Source of the DNA: Streptomyces rubellomurinus
GTDB lineage: Bacteria > Actinomycetota > Actinomycetes > Streptomycetales > Streptomycetaceae
Direction: 5' to 3'
Assembly (NCBI RefSeq): GCF_000961885.1
Contig: NZ_JZKH01000018.1
Coordinates: 1-64,000 of the forward strand
DNA length: 64,000 nt
Made by a program: the position numbers and the translations under genes. The notes below the pieces were generated by a model. The model searched no databases, had not been told where the DNA came from, and worked only from the letters and a program-made list of their open reading frames with translations. Below are positions 1-8,693 of this stretch, piece by piece. Numbering within the stretch: the stretch's first letter is position 1; every line of letters begins with the position of its first letter.

Positions 1-1341
1 GCGTGTGGTGGGTAACTCTCGGTGGCAGGTGGGGCATTCGCCGGTCCAGGCCCGAATGAGGTCCTGGATGGCGTCGAGGACTCGGTAGAAGGTCAGGCCG
101 GCGCCTCGACTTTTGGGTCGAGGCGCCGGAGGGTGAGGAAGGCGTGGGCGGCGGTGACGAGGGTGACGTGGTGGTGCCAGCCTCGCCAGGTGCGGCCCTC
201 GAAGTGGTCCAGGCCCAGGCCGTGCTTCATCTCGCGGTAGTCGTGCTCGATGCGCCAGCGGATCTTGGCCAGGCGCACGAGGCGGCGGATCGCGGTGTCG
301 GGCGGCAGGCTGGTGAGCCAGTAGTCGGTAGGTGCGCTTGCGTCCGGTGGCCATTCGGCGAGCAGGGTCTCGGACGGCAGGATGCCGTTCCAGGCGGCGC
401 TTCCGCCGGCGTCGGCGGCGGCGAGCGCCCGCGGGATCTTCCCCGCGGGCCGCACCTGGAGGACACGGAACCGCGAGCGCATCGCTCCGCGGCTGCCCTG
501 GCGCCAGGTGACCTGCCGAAACGCCCTGCGCCCGCCAGCGGCGGCAAGCTCATACAGGGCGACGGAGTCGGTGCGGTAGCGGGGAAGTGTCCTGCGCCCG
601 GCGCCGCGGTAGGCGGGCGCCTCGGGCTCCGCATCGTGGCGGTGCGCGGTCTCGTCCCCGCGCACCGCCACGATGTAGTCCAGATCCCGGGAGCGCAGGG
701 CATGACGGAACGCCGCCGACTGACCGTAGCCCGCGTCGGCGACCACGACCTGCGGGGCAAGTCCCCAGGAGATCAGCTCTTCGAGAGTCTCGATCGCCAG
801 CCGCCATTTCTCGACATGGCCGACCTGCGTCGGCAGGCCGGTGCGTCGCCTGCGGTCGTCGTTGCGGTCGTCCCAGTCCGGCGGCACGAACAGCCGCCAG
901 GACAGGGGGCTGGAAGCCTGGTCGGTGACGGCGTGGACGCTGACCCCGACCTGGCACAGCGAGCGCTTTCCCAGTGCTCCGCAATACTGCCGAGAGGTTG
1001 CCACCGACTGGTCGCCGGACTTCGGGAACGAGGTGTCGTCGATCACCCACGCCTCCGGCCCGAGGGCGGAGGTCATCTTCCCGGCGATCTGCCGCAGCAC
1101 GGGCGCGTGGTCCCACGGCGACTGGCTGACGAACTGCTGCAAGGCCTGCATGTTCCCGTCCGGCAGCCGTTCGGCCATCGGCTGGATCGACTTTCGCCGC
1201 CCGTCCAGCATCAGCCCACGCAGGTAGCAGTCCCCTTGCCGACGCTGGTCCTTACGCGCAAGGGATGAAGACCTCGGCCACGAAGTCACCGAGGTCCCCG
1301 CGAAGCCGTTCCACCTCACCAAGATCCACAGGCTGCAGCAT
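1..1341 (-). pseudogene. IS701-family DDE transposase, frameshifted and cut by the window edge
   Basis: The long middle frame (about 93-1262) carries typical IS701-family transposase sequence: 'YLRGLMLDGRRKSIQPMAER' near the N-terminus, 'WVIDDTSFPKSG' and 'VVADAGYG' with the first two catalytic Asp, and 'RIEHDYREMKHGLGLDHFEG' with the catalytic Glu region. Two reading-frame breaks are visible. The natural N-terminus (ATG at 1341, giving MLQPVDLGEVERL then DFVAEVF) is in another frame and joins the body only across a one-base shift near 1255-1262. At the C-terminus the body stops at 93 after 'KVEAPA', while the expected continuation (LTFYRVLDAIQDLIRAWTG) lies in another frame running off the left edge. 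The copy is therefore probably inactive, unless the frame breaks are sequencing errors or programmed. Family call is confident. Confidence 0.85.
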
Positions 1342-1386
1342 GCACCGCCACAGCCACCAAGATCAAATCAACCTAACGAAGTACTA

Positions 1387-2316
1387 CTAGTCGCCCGCCG
1401 TCCTGACCTGCTTGCGGTAGGCCCCCGGCGGCGATCCGAAGTGTCGTTTGAAAGCTTTGGCGAAGGCGAACTCCGACGTGTACCCCGTGTGCTGCGCGAT
1501 CGTGCTCAGGGGGTTCGGCGATCGGTGCAGCAACCGCGCCGCGGTGGCCATCCGCCAGTTGGCCAGGTAGGTCATCGGCGGCTCGCCGACCACCGAGGTG
1601 AACCGGCGCGAGAACGCCGCCCGGGACAGCCCGGCGCAGGTGCCCAGCGACTCCACGGTCCAGGGATGGCCGGGATCGTCGTGGATCGCCTTCAGAGCCG
1701 GGGCGACTGCCGGGTCGGACAGCGCGGCCGCCCAACCCCGGGTCCGCTCCTTCGGTAGTTCGGCGTACCACGACCGGAGGATGTACAGCAGCAGCAGGTC
1801 GATGAGTGCCGTGACGACCGCGTCCGAGCCCGGCTGCGGCGTGTGGAACTCGGCGCACAGCTGATCGACCGCCGAGCGCAGCACCGGGTGGCGGCCGGGA
1901 ACCGCGGGGAGGTGGATGACCTCCGGTAGATCGCTGAACAGCGGATGCGGGCGCTCGACGTCGATCGCGTAGGCGCCGCACACCAGCACCGTGTGCGGCC
2001 CTGGTCCGTCCACGGTGACCTGGCCGATCGGCGAGGAACGGTCCACGCGTTCCGGTACGAAGTCCACCGGATCGCGGTCCGGCACGTCGCACAGGGTGTG
2101 TCCGCTGCCGCGCTGCAGGAAGACGATGTCGCCGGGTCCGAGCGCGAGCGGTTGGCCGTGCGGTGGCAGCAGGTAGCAGTGTCCTTCCACGACCACGTGG
2201 AATCCGGCTCCTGAGATGGGTTGGAACTTCAGGGCCCACGGGGCGTGCGCGTCGGTGCGGGTGACCATCGGGCGTCCCGTGCGCAGGACGTCGAGGGTGT
2301 CGCTCAGGATGTCCAT
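1387..2316 (-). CDS. AraC-family transcriptional regulator (cupin-type N-terminus)
   Basis: A 309-aa cytoplasmic regulator. Residues ~1-190 resemble the AraC-binding cupin domain found in many actinobacterial regulators next to reductases ('LPPHGQPLALGPGDIVFLQR' is the barrel turn). Residues ~205-305 form the double helix-turn-helix AraC DNA-binding domain, with 'WTVESLGTCAGLSRAAFSRR' as the first HTH and 'LSTIAQHTGYTSEFAFAKAF' as the second, ending in the usual 'GSPPGAYR'. Start is ATG at 2316. It is transcribed divergently from the SDR gene at 2466, and a 9-bp inverted repeat lies in the shared gap, so control of that SDR and of itself is the likely role (inference). No effector can be named. 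Confidence 0.9.
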   Translation of the reverse strand: MDILSDTLDVLRTGRPMVTRTDAHAPWALKFQPISGAGFHVVVEGHCYLLPPHGQPLALGPGDIVFLQRGSGHTLCDVPDRDPVDFVPERVDRSSPIGQVTVDGPGPHTVLVCGAYAIDVERPHPLFSDLPEVIHLPAVPGRHPVLRSAVDQLCAEFHTPQPGSDAVVTALIDLLLLYILRSWYAELPKERTRGWAAALSDPAVAPALKAIHDDPGHPWTVESLGTCAGLSRAAFSRRFTSVVGEPPMTYLANWRMATAARLLHRSPNPLSTIAQHTGYTSEFAFAKAFKRHFGSPPGAYRKQVRTAGD

Positions 2317-2340
2317 AGCGGCACTCTAGTGCCTGTGCGG

Positions 2341-2388
2341 CGAGACGATATGACAGGGAATCGAGATCTTGAGTCATTCATCGTCTCG
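2341..2388. promoter_or_regulatory. Inverted repeat in the AraC/SDR divergent promoter region
   Basis: CGAGACGAT at 2341-2349 is repeated as ATCGTCTCG at 2380-2388, with a further GAC/GTC match inside the arms. The centre-to-centre distance is about 39 bp. It lies entirely between the two divergent genes, so it is a good candidate operator for the AraC regulator. No clear -35/-10 pair is assigned. Confidence 0.45.
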
Positions 2389-2465
2389 ATGTGCGGGCGT
2401 ACGTTCTTGCCATGGCGGTTGCCGAACCCCGGCGCCGCATCGACGAAGGAATGGATCCCCATCCC

Positions 2466-3182
2466 ATGTCTCTGGCTGGCAAGAAGATCGTGATCATCGG
2501 TGGAACCTCCGGCATCGGCTTCGCAGTAGCCCAACAGACCGCTGCGGCCGGCGCGGCCGTCGTGGTCGCCTCCAGCAATCAGGACCGCGTGGACGCCGCG
2601 ACGAAGCGGTTGGGCGAGCCGGCCGAAGGCCGCCGCCTGGACGTCGCAGACGGCAACGCCATCGCCGCGTTCTTCGAGGAGGTCGGGGAGTTCGACCACC
2701 TCGTCTACACCGCGGGCGAATCCCTGCTGATCAAGCCGTTGGTCGACACCACCCCGCAGGAGGCCAGGGCCGTCTTCGAGCGCCGGTTCTGGGGCGCCTT
2801 CCTCTCCGCCAAGTACGCCGCACCGCGACTGCGCGACGGCGGCTCGATCACTTTCAGCTCCGGCGTCCTCGCGATCCGCCCCCTGTCCGGAACCGCGCTC
2901 ACGGCGGGGATCACCGGCGGCATCGAGGCCCTGTCCCGGGCACTCGCCGTCGAACTCGCCCCTCTGCGCGTCAACGTGGTCCAGCCCGGTGTGATCCGCA
3001 CGGAGCTGTGGGACGACAGCGTCCCGGACCCGGAGGCCTTCCTCCAGGGCGCCGGGTCCGAGCTGCTCACGCGGCGTGTCGGCACCGCCGAGGAAGCCGC
3101 GGCGGCCTATCTCTTCGCCTTGTCCAACGCCTACGTCACCGGCACCACGCTCGCGGTGGACGGCGGCGCGGCGCTGGTGTGA
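2466..3182 (+). CDS. SDR-family oxidoreductase lacking the usual YxxxK motif
   Basis: A 238-aa short-chain dehydrogenase/reductase. The N-terminal Rossmann motif 'GGTSGIG' binds NAD(P), and 'RVNVVQPGVIRTELW' and the C-terminal 'YVTGTTLAVDGG' are characteristic of the classical fold. At the catalytic position, where YxxSK is expected, the protein reads 'LTAGITGGIEALSRALAVEL': both catalytic Tyr and Lys are absent, although the preceding Ser-rich strand 'SITFSSG' is kept. Such atypical SDRs exist and may use other residues or act as binding proteins. The start is chosen at the ATG giving MSLAGKK; upstream in-frame ATGs at 2391, 2412 and 2451 are possible, and AAGGA at 2446-2450 does not decide between them. 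Divergent from the AraC regulator, its likely controller. Confidence 0.85.
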   Translation: MSLAGKKIVIIGGTSGIGFAVAQQTAAAGAAVVVASSNQDRVDAATKRLGEPAEGRRLDVADGNAIAAFFEEVGEFDHLVYTAGESLLIKPLVDTTPQEARAVFERRFWGAFLSAKYAAPRLRDGGSITFSSGVLAIRPLSGTALTAGITGGIEALSRALAVELAPLRVNVVQPGVIRTELWDDSVPDPEAFLQGAGSELLTRRVGTAEEAAAAYLFALSNAYVTGTTLAVDGGAALV

Positions 3183-3314
3183 CAAGGCGCCACACAGAAC
3201 AGTCAACGAAGCAGGGCCACACCCACGCGACGCGTTCCCCGCCGCGGTAGCTGACGACGCGAGGCCGACCTGACGTGCGGATCCGAACGGCCAGGCCCGA
3301 AGCGGAGACCCGTC

Positions 3315-3515
3315 GACCTGATCGTCCCGGAGATCCACTGCCTCATCGACGCACTGTTCAGCCCGCCGATCACCACCCTGAACGCCCTCCCGCACTGGTC
3401 GAACTGGCGCGGACGCCACCAAGCTTCGGCACGCCGCAGCCACGACGGCAGCGGCTCTCGGCACGAAGGTCGCGACGTCACACGGAGTGCTGGTGGTGTC
3501 AGGACGGGCGGTTGA
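3315..3515 (+). pseudogene. C-terminal remnant of a transposase
   Basis: A 66-codon open stretch ending in TGA at 3515 reads 'DLIVPEIHCLIDALFSPP' and then 'HWSNWRGRHQASARRSH', resembling the basic W-x-x-W-R-x-R-H-Q tail of IS transposases common in Streptomyces. There is no start codon context and no catalytic domain upstream, so it is a decayed fragment. The exact IS family is uncertain. Confidence 0.45.
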
Positions 3516-3550
3516 GGGACTCGAGGATCGGACGGGATTCGGCTTTCGGT

Positions 3551-3749
3551 CGGCCGCTGTTGCGAGGTCGAGCCGGTCAGCCTTCCTGCGCTCCGTGGCA
3601 CAGTTCCCGCATCGTGTCAGGAAGACGGCCGATCCGGGCCTGCAGGTCGGCGCACAGCCGTGTCAGCCAGCCGGTGCGAAGGGGGTCCGGAAGGGCCTCG
3701 CCCTGACGGAACGGGGGAGTGACGCGCGAAGGCGCAGACGGCGGCGCAG
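3551..3749. repeat. 199-bp direct repeat, copy 1
   Basis: Nearly identical (a handful of substitutions) and colinear without gaps to 47871-48069, 44 kb away. It covers the last ~57 codons of the minus-strand gene ending at 3577 and 26 bp beyond its stop codon. Confidence 0.9.
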
Positions 3750-4578
3750 CGGGGTCAGGGTGCTGCTGCTCCGGAGTCCGAGGCCTTGGTGCAGGAACTG
3801 GATGCGTACGTGAGCGAGGCGCTGCGCCGAGATCCTCGGACGCGGTGTCGTCGGTCGGGTCCGTCGCGACGTCGGGCGCGACCGAAGGTGAAGCCGGCAC
3901 CGCAGAGGGGGCGGGCGGCGAAGGCAAAGTCGGCGCTGTTCGTTCCCGCTCGTGATCGAGCGCCGCGATGAGTACCGGGGCCGTTGGAGTCCCGGGGCTC
4001 GACACCGCCTGCAAGGTGGCAGAGTCTGCGCGGCGCTCGTCGCCCGTGAACGCCGAGCCGACGACGAGAATCGCGGTGAGAACGACCGGCGTCAGGCTGC
4101 GCCGAAGCGGAAACCGTTCCGCCCGCGCCCGCCGGCGCGGGGCGCTCGCGACGCGGATCGGTCCCCCGGCCGCCGCGGCATCCGCCGCCAACAGTCGGCA
4201 GAGGTCGGCGTTACGGGCAGCCGGAAGCCGTGACGGCGACCCGCGTCCTGCCCAGCCGGCTGCTGCCGCCGAATACAGCTCGGCCGCCTGCTCGTAGGCG
4301 CTGCAGCAAACCGCGACGTGCGCGCGCACTTCAAGAGCCCTGAGTGTCGCGGGATGCAGGGAGCCGCGGTCCATGGAAACGTGCCGCAGAAGTTCGTCCG
4401 CCAAGCGGGCTGCCTTCGCGTGGTCCCCGGATTCCACCGCGGCGCGAATGCCCCGGACCGCCGGAGCATAGTCATCGGGGAGCGCTGCGAACTCCATGTC
4501 GGGTGGAACGCCGATGTCGGCCGACGACCGGGTCGGGACGCTTGCCGGTGTTGAGCCGAAGGATGTCCTGGGGAGCAC
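3577..4578 (-). CDS. Predicted single-span membrane protein with proline-rich tail
   Basis: Function not recognised. The 333-aa protein starts at GTG 4578, chosen because GGAGGG sits just upstream; an internal ATG at 4497 (MEFAALPDDY) is an alternative. Residues ~25-140 are an alpha-helical cytoplasmic segment with TPR-like composition ('GDHAKAARLADELLRHVS', 'SAYEQAAELYSAAAAGWAGR'). A basic stretch then precedes one hydrophobic span ('LTPVVLTAILVVGSAF'), and the rest is an Ala/Pro/Thr-rich, probably extracytoplasmic tail ending in 'LCADLQARIGRLPDTMRELC'. The extreme C-terminus is duplicated at 47.9 kb beside an IS. Whether it belongs with the plus-strand genes starting at 4889 is unknown. Confidence 0.6.
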   Translation of the reverse strand: MLPRTSFGSTPASVPTRSSADIGVPPDMEFAALPDDYAPAVRGIRAAVESGDHAKAARLADELLRHVSMDRGSLHPATLRALEVRAHVAVCCSAYEQAAELYSAAAAGWAGRGSPSRLPAARNADLCRLLAADAAAAGGPIRVASAPRRRARAERFPLRRSLTPVVLTAILVVGSAFTGDERRADSATLQAVSSPGTPTAPVLIAALDHERERTAPTLPSPPAPSAVPASPSVAPDVATDPTDDTASEDLGAAPRSRTHPVPAPRPRTPEQQHPDPAAPPSAPSRVTPPFRQGEALPDPLRTGWLTRLCADLQARIGRLPDTMRELCHGAQEG

Positions 4579-4888
4579 GATCCCTCCTTGTCGATGATCG
4601 CCGACACCTTCCATCAGATCACGGCTGCTCCACCTCGGCGCCACGCTTGTTCGACAATCGTCAGCCCATGGTGTGAACCACGTGGTGACGGTTTGACGCG
4701 GGACCTGGAGGCGACGGCAGCCGGCTGAGAGATGGCGAAAATTCCTGGTCGCGTCGGTCGGTGCGGGAGGACAGCCGTGTGCTAGACCAGGTGCGGTCCG
4801 CGCAGCAGGAGGGGATCTGTTCGGCGGGGGCGCTGCATCCTCGATGCAGATCAACAGTCACGTGGTTCATTTCCATGGGAGGTGGAGA
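4579..4888. other. Intergenic region, no gene seen
   Basis: A 310-bp gap between divergent genes. It contains the palindrome CCACGTGG near 4680 and purine-rich stretches but no convincing ORF. It presumably holds the promoters of both flanking genes; no -35/-10 pair could be assigned with confidence. Confidence 0.4.
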
Positions 4889-5986
4889 ATGCACTCACTG
4901 AATCCACCCGAGCAAGAAGACATCGCACTTGGGGTGCCGTCAATGATCGACCAAAAGATCTGGGACGAACTGGCTGAGTCGGATGCCGCTGCTGCCGGAT
5001 TGACAGCGAATCGACCCGTTTCGGAAGCCGGTGGTGAAGTGCGCATTCCTTCCGAGCCCATGGACTTGTCGTTTCGGATGGATGAGCTGCCCTTGTGGGT
5101 CGGCGAGGGGGCTCCCGAGCCGGCCAAGGCCCGGTCGGAGGTGGCAGACAGCGGCATCCCGGATCTCAAGGCGCAGCTCGGTGACGTGGCCGCGGCCTGG
5201 AGGGAAGCCGTGCCCGCGGAGCGCGGTACGGCCGACGACCTGCGAGCGGTCCTCGAGGCCGATGTGCAGGCGCTCCAGGTCCGTTGGCAATCCGTCGCCG
5301 CGCTCCCGTACGGAGGCGAAGCACCCGTTGGGACGCGGGCCCACGGAGCTGCCCAGCAGCAGGCGGATGCCGTCAACGCCGCACTGCGCGGTGCCGACCG
5401 GCATGCTCCGGCTCTCAGCGGCGTACCCGAGTGGCAGCAGATTCGGACGGTCCGCGAGGCGGTCGACCGCCTGTGGCGGACCCTGGCGACACGGGCGGGC
5501 GAGCACGCCGACCGCCTCTTCCGCGACCACCGCATCTCCGACTTCCTTCGCCAGGTCTCGATCCGCGCGTGCGAGACGATCGCACGGCTCGCCCAGCTCG
5601 CGGCCGACCGCCTCCTACGCGGCCGGACCGCCCTCCCGAGCGCGGAGGCCCTCCTGGCACTCGGCAACGCGGCGGGCACCTACTCCACCTTCGCGCGGAG
5701 CCACGGGAGCCTTCCCACCGCAGGGGCGCTGCTCGCCCTGGGCAGCGACCTCGGCCGGGACACGTCTCCGGCGCAGACGGGCACCGAGGTCGACGTCCCC
5801 GGCCTGGTGGCGCTGGGTCGTGCTCTTCGGAAGCCCGGGCCCGGCTGGGAGGTGTCGTCAGCCGCAGCTCGGCTGCGCTCCGGCGGCGCCGGCCAGGTGA
5901 GGCGCAGCACTCCCGCCGGAGAACAGGCAGCGCACCCGAGGACGGCTTCGGTGGCGCAGTCCGGGCGCAAGCCACGCCAGCGCTGA
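4889..5986 (+). CDS. Hypothetical protein (first of three-gene plus-strand operon)
   Basis: 365 aa, not recognised. The start at ATG 4889 follows a clear GGGAGGTGGAGA ribosome-binding sequence. The protein is soluble, with a hydrophilic N-terminus (1-80), then long amphipathic helices (~90-260, 'VREAVDRLWRTLATRAGEHA', 'ACETIARLAQLAADRLLRGR') that look like helical bundle or coiled-coil segments, and an Arg/Ser-rich disordered C-terminus. It is followed at close spacing by two more plus-strand genes (6032, 6427) and lies convergent to the conjugation operon. A role in the mobile element (e.g. DNA processing accessory) is only suggested by position. Confidence 0.7.
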   Translation: MHSLNPPEQEDIALGVPSMIDQKIWDELAESDAAAAGLTANRPVSEAGGEVRIPSEPMDLSFRMDELPLWVGEGAPEPAKARSEVADSGIPDLKAQLGDVAAAWREAVPAERGTADDLRAVLEADVQALQVRWQSVAALPYGGEAPVGTRAHGAAQQQADAVNAALRGADRHAPALSGVPEWQQIRTVREAVDRLWRTLATRAGEHADRLFRDHRISDFLRQVSIRACETIARLAQLAADRLLRGRTALPSAEALLALGNAAGTYSTFARSHGSLPTAGALLALGSDLGRDTSPAQTGTEVDVPGLVALGRALRKPGPGWEVSSAAARLRSGGAGQVRRSTPAGEQAAHPRTASVAQSGRKPRQR

Positions 5987-6031
5987 AGGATGTCAGTTCG
6001 AAAGAACGAAACGGCCAAACCGGAAGGTCAG

Positions 6032-6430
6032 ATGGTGAATTCGAATCCCCTGCCGTCACCCGACGTCGAGCAGGTTGCTGCCGAGGTCCTGCAAGTTGCG
6101 ACCACTGTGGCGCACACGCTCGCCGATCTGGCGGTGACCGACGACCGGTATGACCAGATCGGGGCCCTGTCCGCCGCCGCCTATGCCATCGAGGCAGCCT
6201 CCTACCTGCCACTGCCCACTTCTCCGAGGGAAAGCTTCGATCAGCCGAATTACCGTGAAGCTGCCTTCCTGGTGCGGCACCTGGAGGAGATCGCTGACGA
6301 GCTCGACGAGCTCGCCCGCCGTTCCACGGAGCTCCGGCAGACGCGAGACCGCCACACCGCTGCCCTTCGCACCCGCGACACGGCGACCGCACTGCGGAAC
6401 GCCCTGCCAGTCGGAGAGGCCTCCGAATGA
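6032..6430 (+). CDS. Hypothetical helical protein
   Basis: 132 aa, not recognised. ATG 6032 (MVNSNPLPSP) is preferred over ATG 5990 because GGAAGG lies 5-6 bases upstream. It is predicted all-helical, with an acidic C-terminal heptad-like stretch ('HLEEIADELDELARRSTELR'), suggesting a small coiled-coil or dimerisation protein. Its stop overlaps the next gene by four bases (ATGA), so the two are translationally coupled. Confidence 0.7.
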   Translation: MVNSNPLPSPDVEQVAAEVLQVATTVAHTLADLAVTDDRYDQIGALSAAAYAIEAASYLPLPTSPRESFDQPNYREAAFLVRHLEEIADELDELARRSTELRQTRDRHTAALRTRDTATALRNALPVGEASE

Positions 6431-8085
6431 CCTCGGACCCGACCTGGGGCGACTTCACCGAGCTGGCTTTCCTGAGGCTTCAGTACGCCCTTGCGGCTCT
6501 CGCCGAGGCCGCCACCCGAAGCACGCCTGGGCAGCACGCCGCACGCACCGAGGCGCTGGCGGGTACGTGCCGCCTGCTGCACAACTACTCCCGGCGCTTC
6601 GGCCCCCTCGCACACGACCCGCTCGGCATCGCCGAGGGCGACGTCGCCCGCCTCCAGGGCAACCTGGAAACCCTCGGGCGCGTACTTCGGTTCGAAGCGC
6701 GCTACGCCAGGCCCGAGCCGGACCCGGTGGCCCGGCACCTTGCCGATGCAACGCGGATGCTGGCGCTCGGCAGTGACCTGCTCAACAGCCATCATGGCCC
6801 GGACGGCCAACACCGCAGTCCCTACGCCGCCTACCTGGACAGCCCCACCGTCGCCCGTCATGTGATCGCAGAGGTCTCCGAGCTCGCCAGCACTGCCGGA
6901 CGGGTCGCTGCTCGGCTCGGTCTCCTGTGCCCGCCGGATCCTCGCGAGACCCGGGGCCACCCGCTGGAACGCCGTCTGGCCGAGCCGGCCACCTTGATCG
7001 AACAGGCCGCGATCGGCATCCACCGTCAGCTAAGGTCCCCGCGGCCTGTCACACCCGCTCCCGGCCTCCCCAACCTGCCCACCGCCGTGATCTCTCCGCC
7101 GTCTCCGGTGCGGCCCGGTGAGCCGCAGTACGAAGCCCTGGCCGCCGTCACGGCCGGAACGGAGTGGCTCGGAGCCCACACCGTGCGACAGGCAACGCTC
7201 CGCGTTCCCGATGTCACCTTCACCGAACTCTCTCTGACGGCCAACCACACCGCGCTCGCTCACCTCTTCGCAGCGCGGTTGGTCGAGCACACGCACCGGC
7301 AGCTGACCGCGGACTCCGCAGGTCAAGACGCCCTCATGTCGGCTGCGGGTTCGCTTCGCGCGGCCGCCCAGGCGTGGCAGCGGGTCGCTGTTGGCTGGGG
7401 GTCGTACTTCCGATCAGCATCGACCAGTCGCGATTCGCGTCCCGCTCAAGAGGCCGAGTTCGCCGTCGTCAGGCTTGGCCGCACGCTCTTTTCGGCCGGT
7501 TGGACCCACCGTGACAGCGGGCGGCGGCCGACCAGGGCTCCCCAGGACATCATCGCCGCGCCGGCCGATGTGCCTCCCATCCTCGCCGCCGTCCACGCGG
7601 TTCCGGCCGCTGGCCAGGTCCTTGCCGAGCACACCCCTTGGCTCGCCCAGACCATGATCGGGCGAGGTGTCCTGCTGAGCTCCGATCCCGAGCACAACCC
7701 GCACGGCAGCACGCCTGCTGATCAGTTCAAGAAGGGCTGGACCCGCTGGTATCCGGCGTCCCCCGATCAGATCGTGCCGGTGACGGTTGCCTACGACGAA
7801 GCCCGTAAGGCCTCGGCCGCTGCGCAGTCCGCGACGGCCTCTGCCGCGGCAGCCGCCGGCCACCCTCTCGCCCGGGCCCTGCTCGACGCCGACCGGCGGC
7901 GCACGCTCGGCTTCACCGGCAGCCCTGACCGCGACCGGCAACGGGTGAACGCTGCCGCGGCCCGTGCCCGCAGCGCGACGGCATCTCCCAGCCGCAACCA
8001 AGAGCCCCCAGGGCTCCCCAGGCACCGGGCGGCCGAGCTGTCCCGTGAAGTCGCCGCTCACCACCGCCGCCGGAACGCGCGGTAG
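6427..8085 (+). CDS. Hypothetical protein, 552 aa, of the mobile-element block
   Basis: Not recognised. The start codon ATG overlaps the upstream stop (ATGA), indicating an operon with 6032 and probably 4889. The protein is soluble and mostly helical, Ala- and Arg-rich, with no signal peptide or membrane segment. There is no visible HUH relaxase (HxH plus Tyr), helicase or nuclease motif, so although it sits opposite a conjugation operon and large proteins of this kind occur in actinobacterial conjugative elements, a DNA-processing role is not demonstrated. The C-terminal ~90 residues are strongly basic ('SPDRDRQRVNAAAARARSAT'), compatible with nucleic-acid binding. Confidence 0.7.
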   Translation: MTSDPTWGDFTELAFLRLQYALAALAEAATRSTPGQHAARTEALAGTCRLLHNYSRRFGPLAHDPLGIAEGDVARLQGNLETLGRVLRFEARYARPEPDPVARHLADATRMLALGSDLLNSHHGPDGQHRSPYAAYLDSPTVARHVIAEVSELASTAGRVAARLGLLCPPDPRETRGHPLERRLAEPATLIEQAAIGIHRQLRSPRPVTPAPGLPNLPTAVISPPSPVRPGEPQYEALAAVTAGTEWLGAHTVRQATLRVPDVTFTELSLTANHTALAHLFAARLVEHTHRQLTADSAGQDALMSAAGSLRAAAQAWQRVAVGWGSYFRSASTSRDSRPAQEAEFAVVRLGRTLFSAGWTHRDSGRRPTRAPQDIIAAPADVPPILAAVHAVPAAGQVLAEHTPWLAQTMIGRGVLLSSDPEHNPHGSTPADQFKKGWTRWYPASPDQIVPVTVAYDEARKASAAAQSATASAAAAAGHPLARALLDADRRRTLGFTGSPDRDRQRVNAAAARARSATASPSRNQEPPGLPRHRAAELSREVAAHHRRRNAR

Positions 8086-8108
8086 AACGCAGCCGGACCT
8101 GCGGGGAT

Positions 8109-8693
8109 TCAGCTGCCGCTGTCGTCGCCGCTGTACCAGGCGCTCGGCACCCGGCTGGGAAGTCGGTGCTCGACACGGTGCTCGCCCTTGGTGCAGCTGG
8201 CGAACGGTCCCCTCGGCCCGCGCAGTTCGGTCATGCACGGGCGATAGTGGTCGCGGTACCACGTGCTGGGACCGGTGTAGCCGCATGTGGCGGGGTCGGT
8301 CAGCTCCTGCCAGGCCAGCCACAGCGCGTGCAGGGCACCCACCGCGTCCCAATGCTCGGTCCAGAGGTGGCACCAACGGGCGTCGGCGGAAGGCTCGCCG
8401 AGACAGCCGGGGACCAGAACGCCCTCCACCCACTCGGCGAGCAGCCGGAGTTCCGAGTCCAGCTCGTCGCCGTCGAGCAGGAAGATGAACGGCGGGTACC
8501 GCCTGTCCTCGGTCTCCGAGCGCTGTTCCGTCCAGGCATCGCCGGTGAACAGCGCCGCTGGTTCCGCAGGGGCGGAGGAGAGTGCTTCCACCGAGGCGCG
8601 CAGCGAGGCCACCTCGGCCTTGAGGTCGTCAATGTCCTCTGCCATCGCCACCTGGTTCGGAGCAGCCGTCTCCGGGTGGTCGGCGTCAGCCAC
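8109..8693 (-). CDS. DUF4913 domain protein, last gene of the conjugation operon
   Basis: 194 aa with GTG start at 8693. The N-terminal 60 residues are a likely short coiled coil ('DDLKAEVASLRASVEALSSA'). The rest matches the DUF4913 pattern: 'WCHLWTEHWDAVGALHALWL' followed by 'WYRDHYRPCMTELRGPRGPF' and 'CTKGEHR'. This family is regularly found at the end of actinobacterial conjugation gene sets beside the coupling protein. Function is unknown; association with the coupling ATPase is inferred from the 8-base overlap with the upstream gene. Confidence 0.8.
   Translation of the reverse strand: MADADHPETAAPNQVAMAEDIDDLKAEVASLRASVEALSSAPAEPAALFTGDAWTEQRSETEDRRYPPFIFLLDGDELDSELRLLAEWVEGVLVPGCLGEPSADARWCHLWTEHWDAVGALHALWLAWQELTDPATCGYTGPSTWYRDHYRPCMTELRGPRGPFASCTKGEHRVEHRLPSRVPSAWYSGDDSGS

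Noticed and set aside
6036-6066. tRNA-like 3' end or att site (AATTCGAATCCCCTGCCGTCACCC)
   Set aside because: It resembles a T-arm and acceptor end, but there is no matching 5' acceptor, D-arm or anticodon arm upstream, and it lies inside the 132-aa gene.
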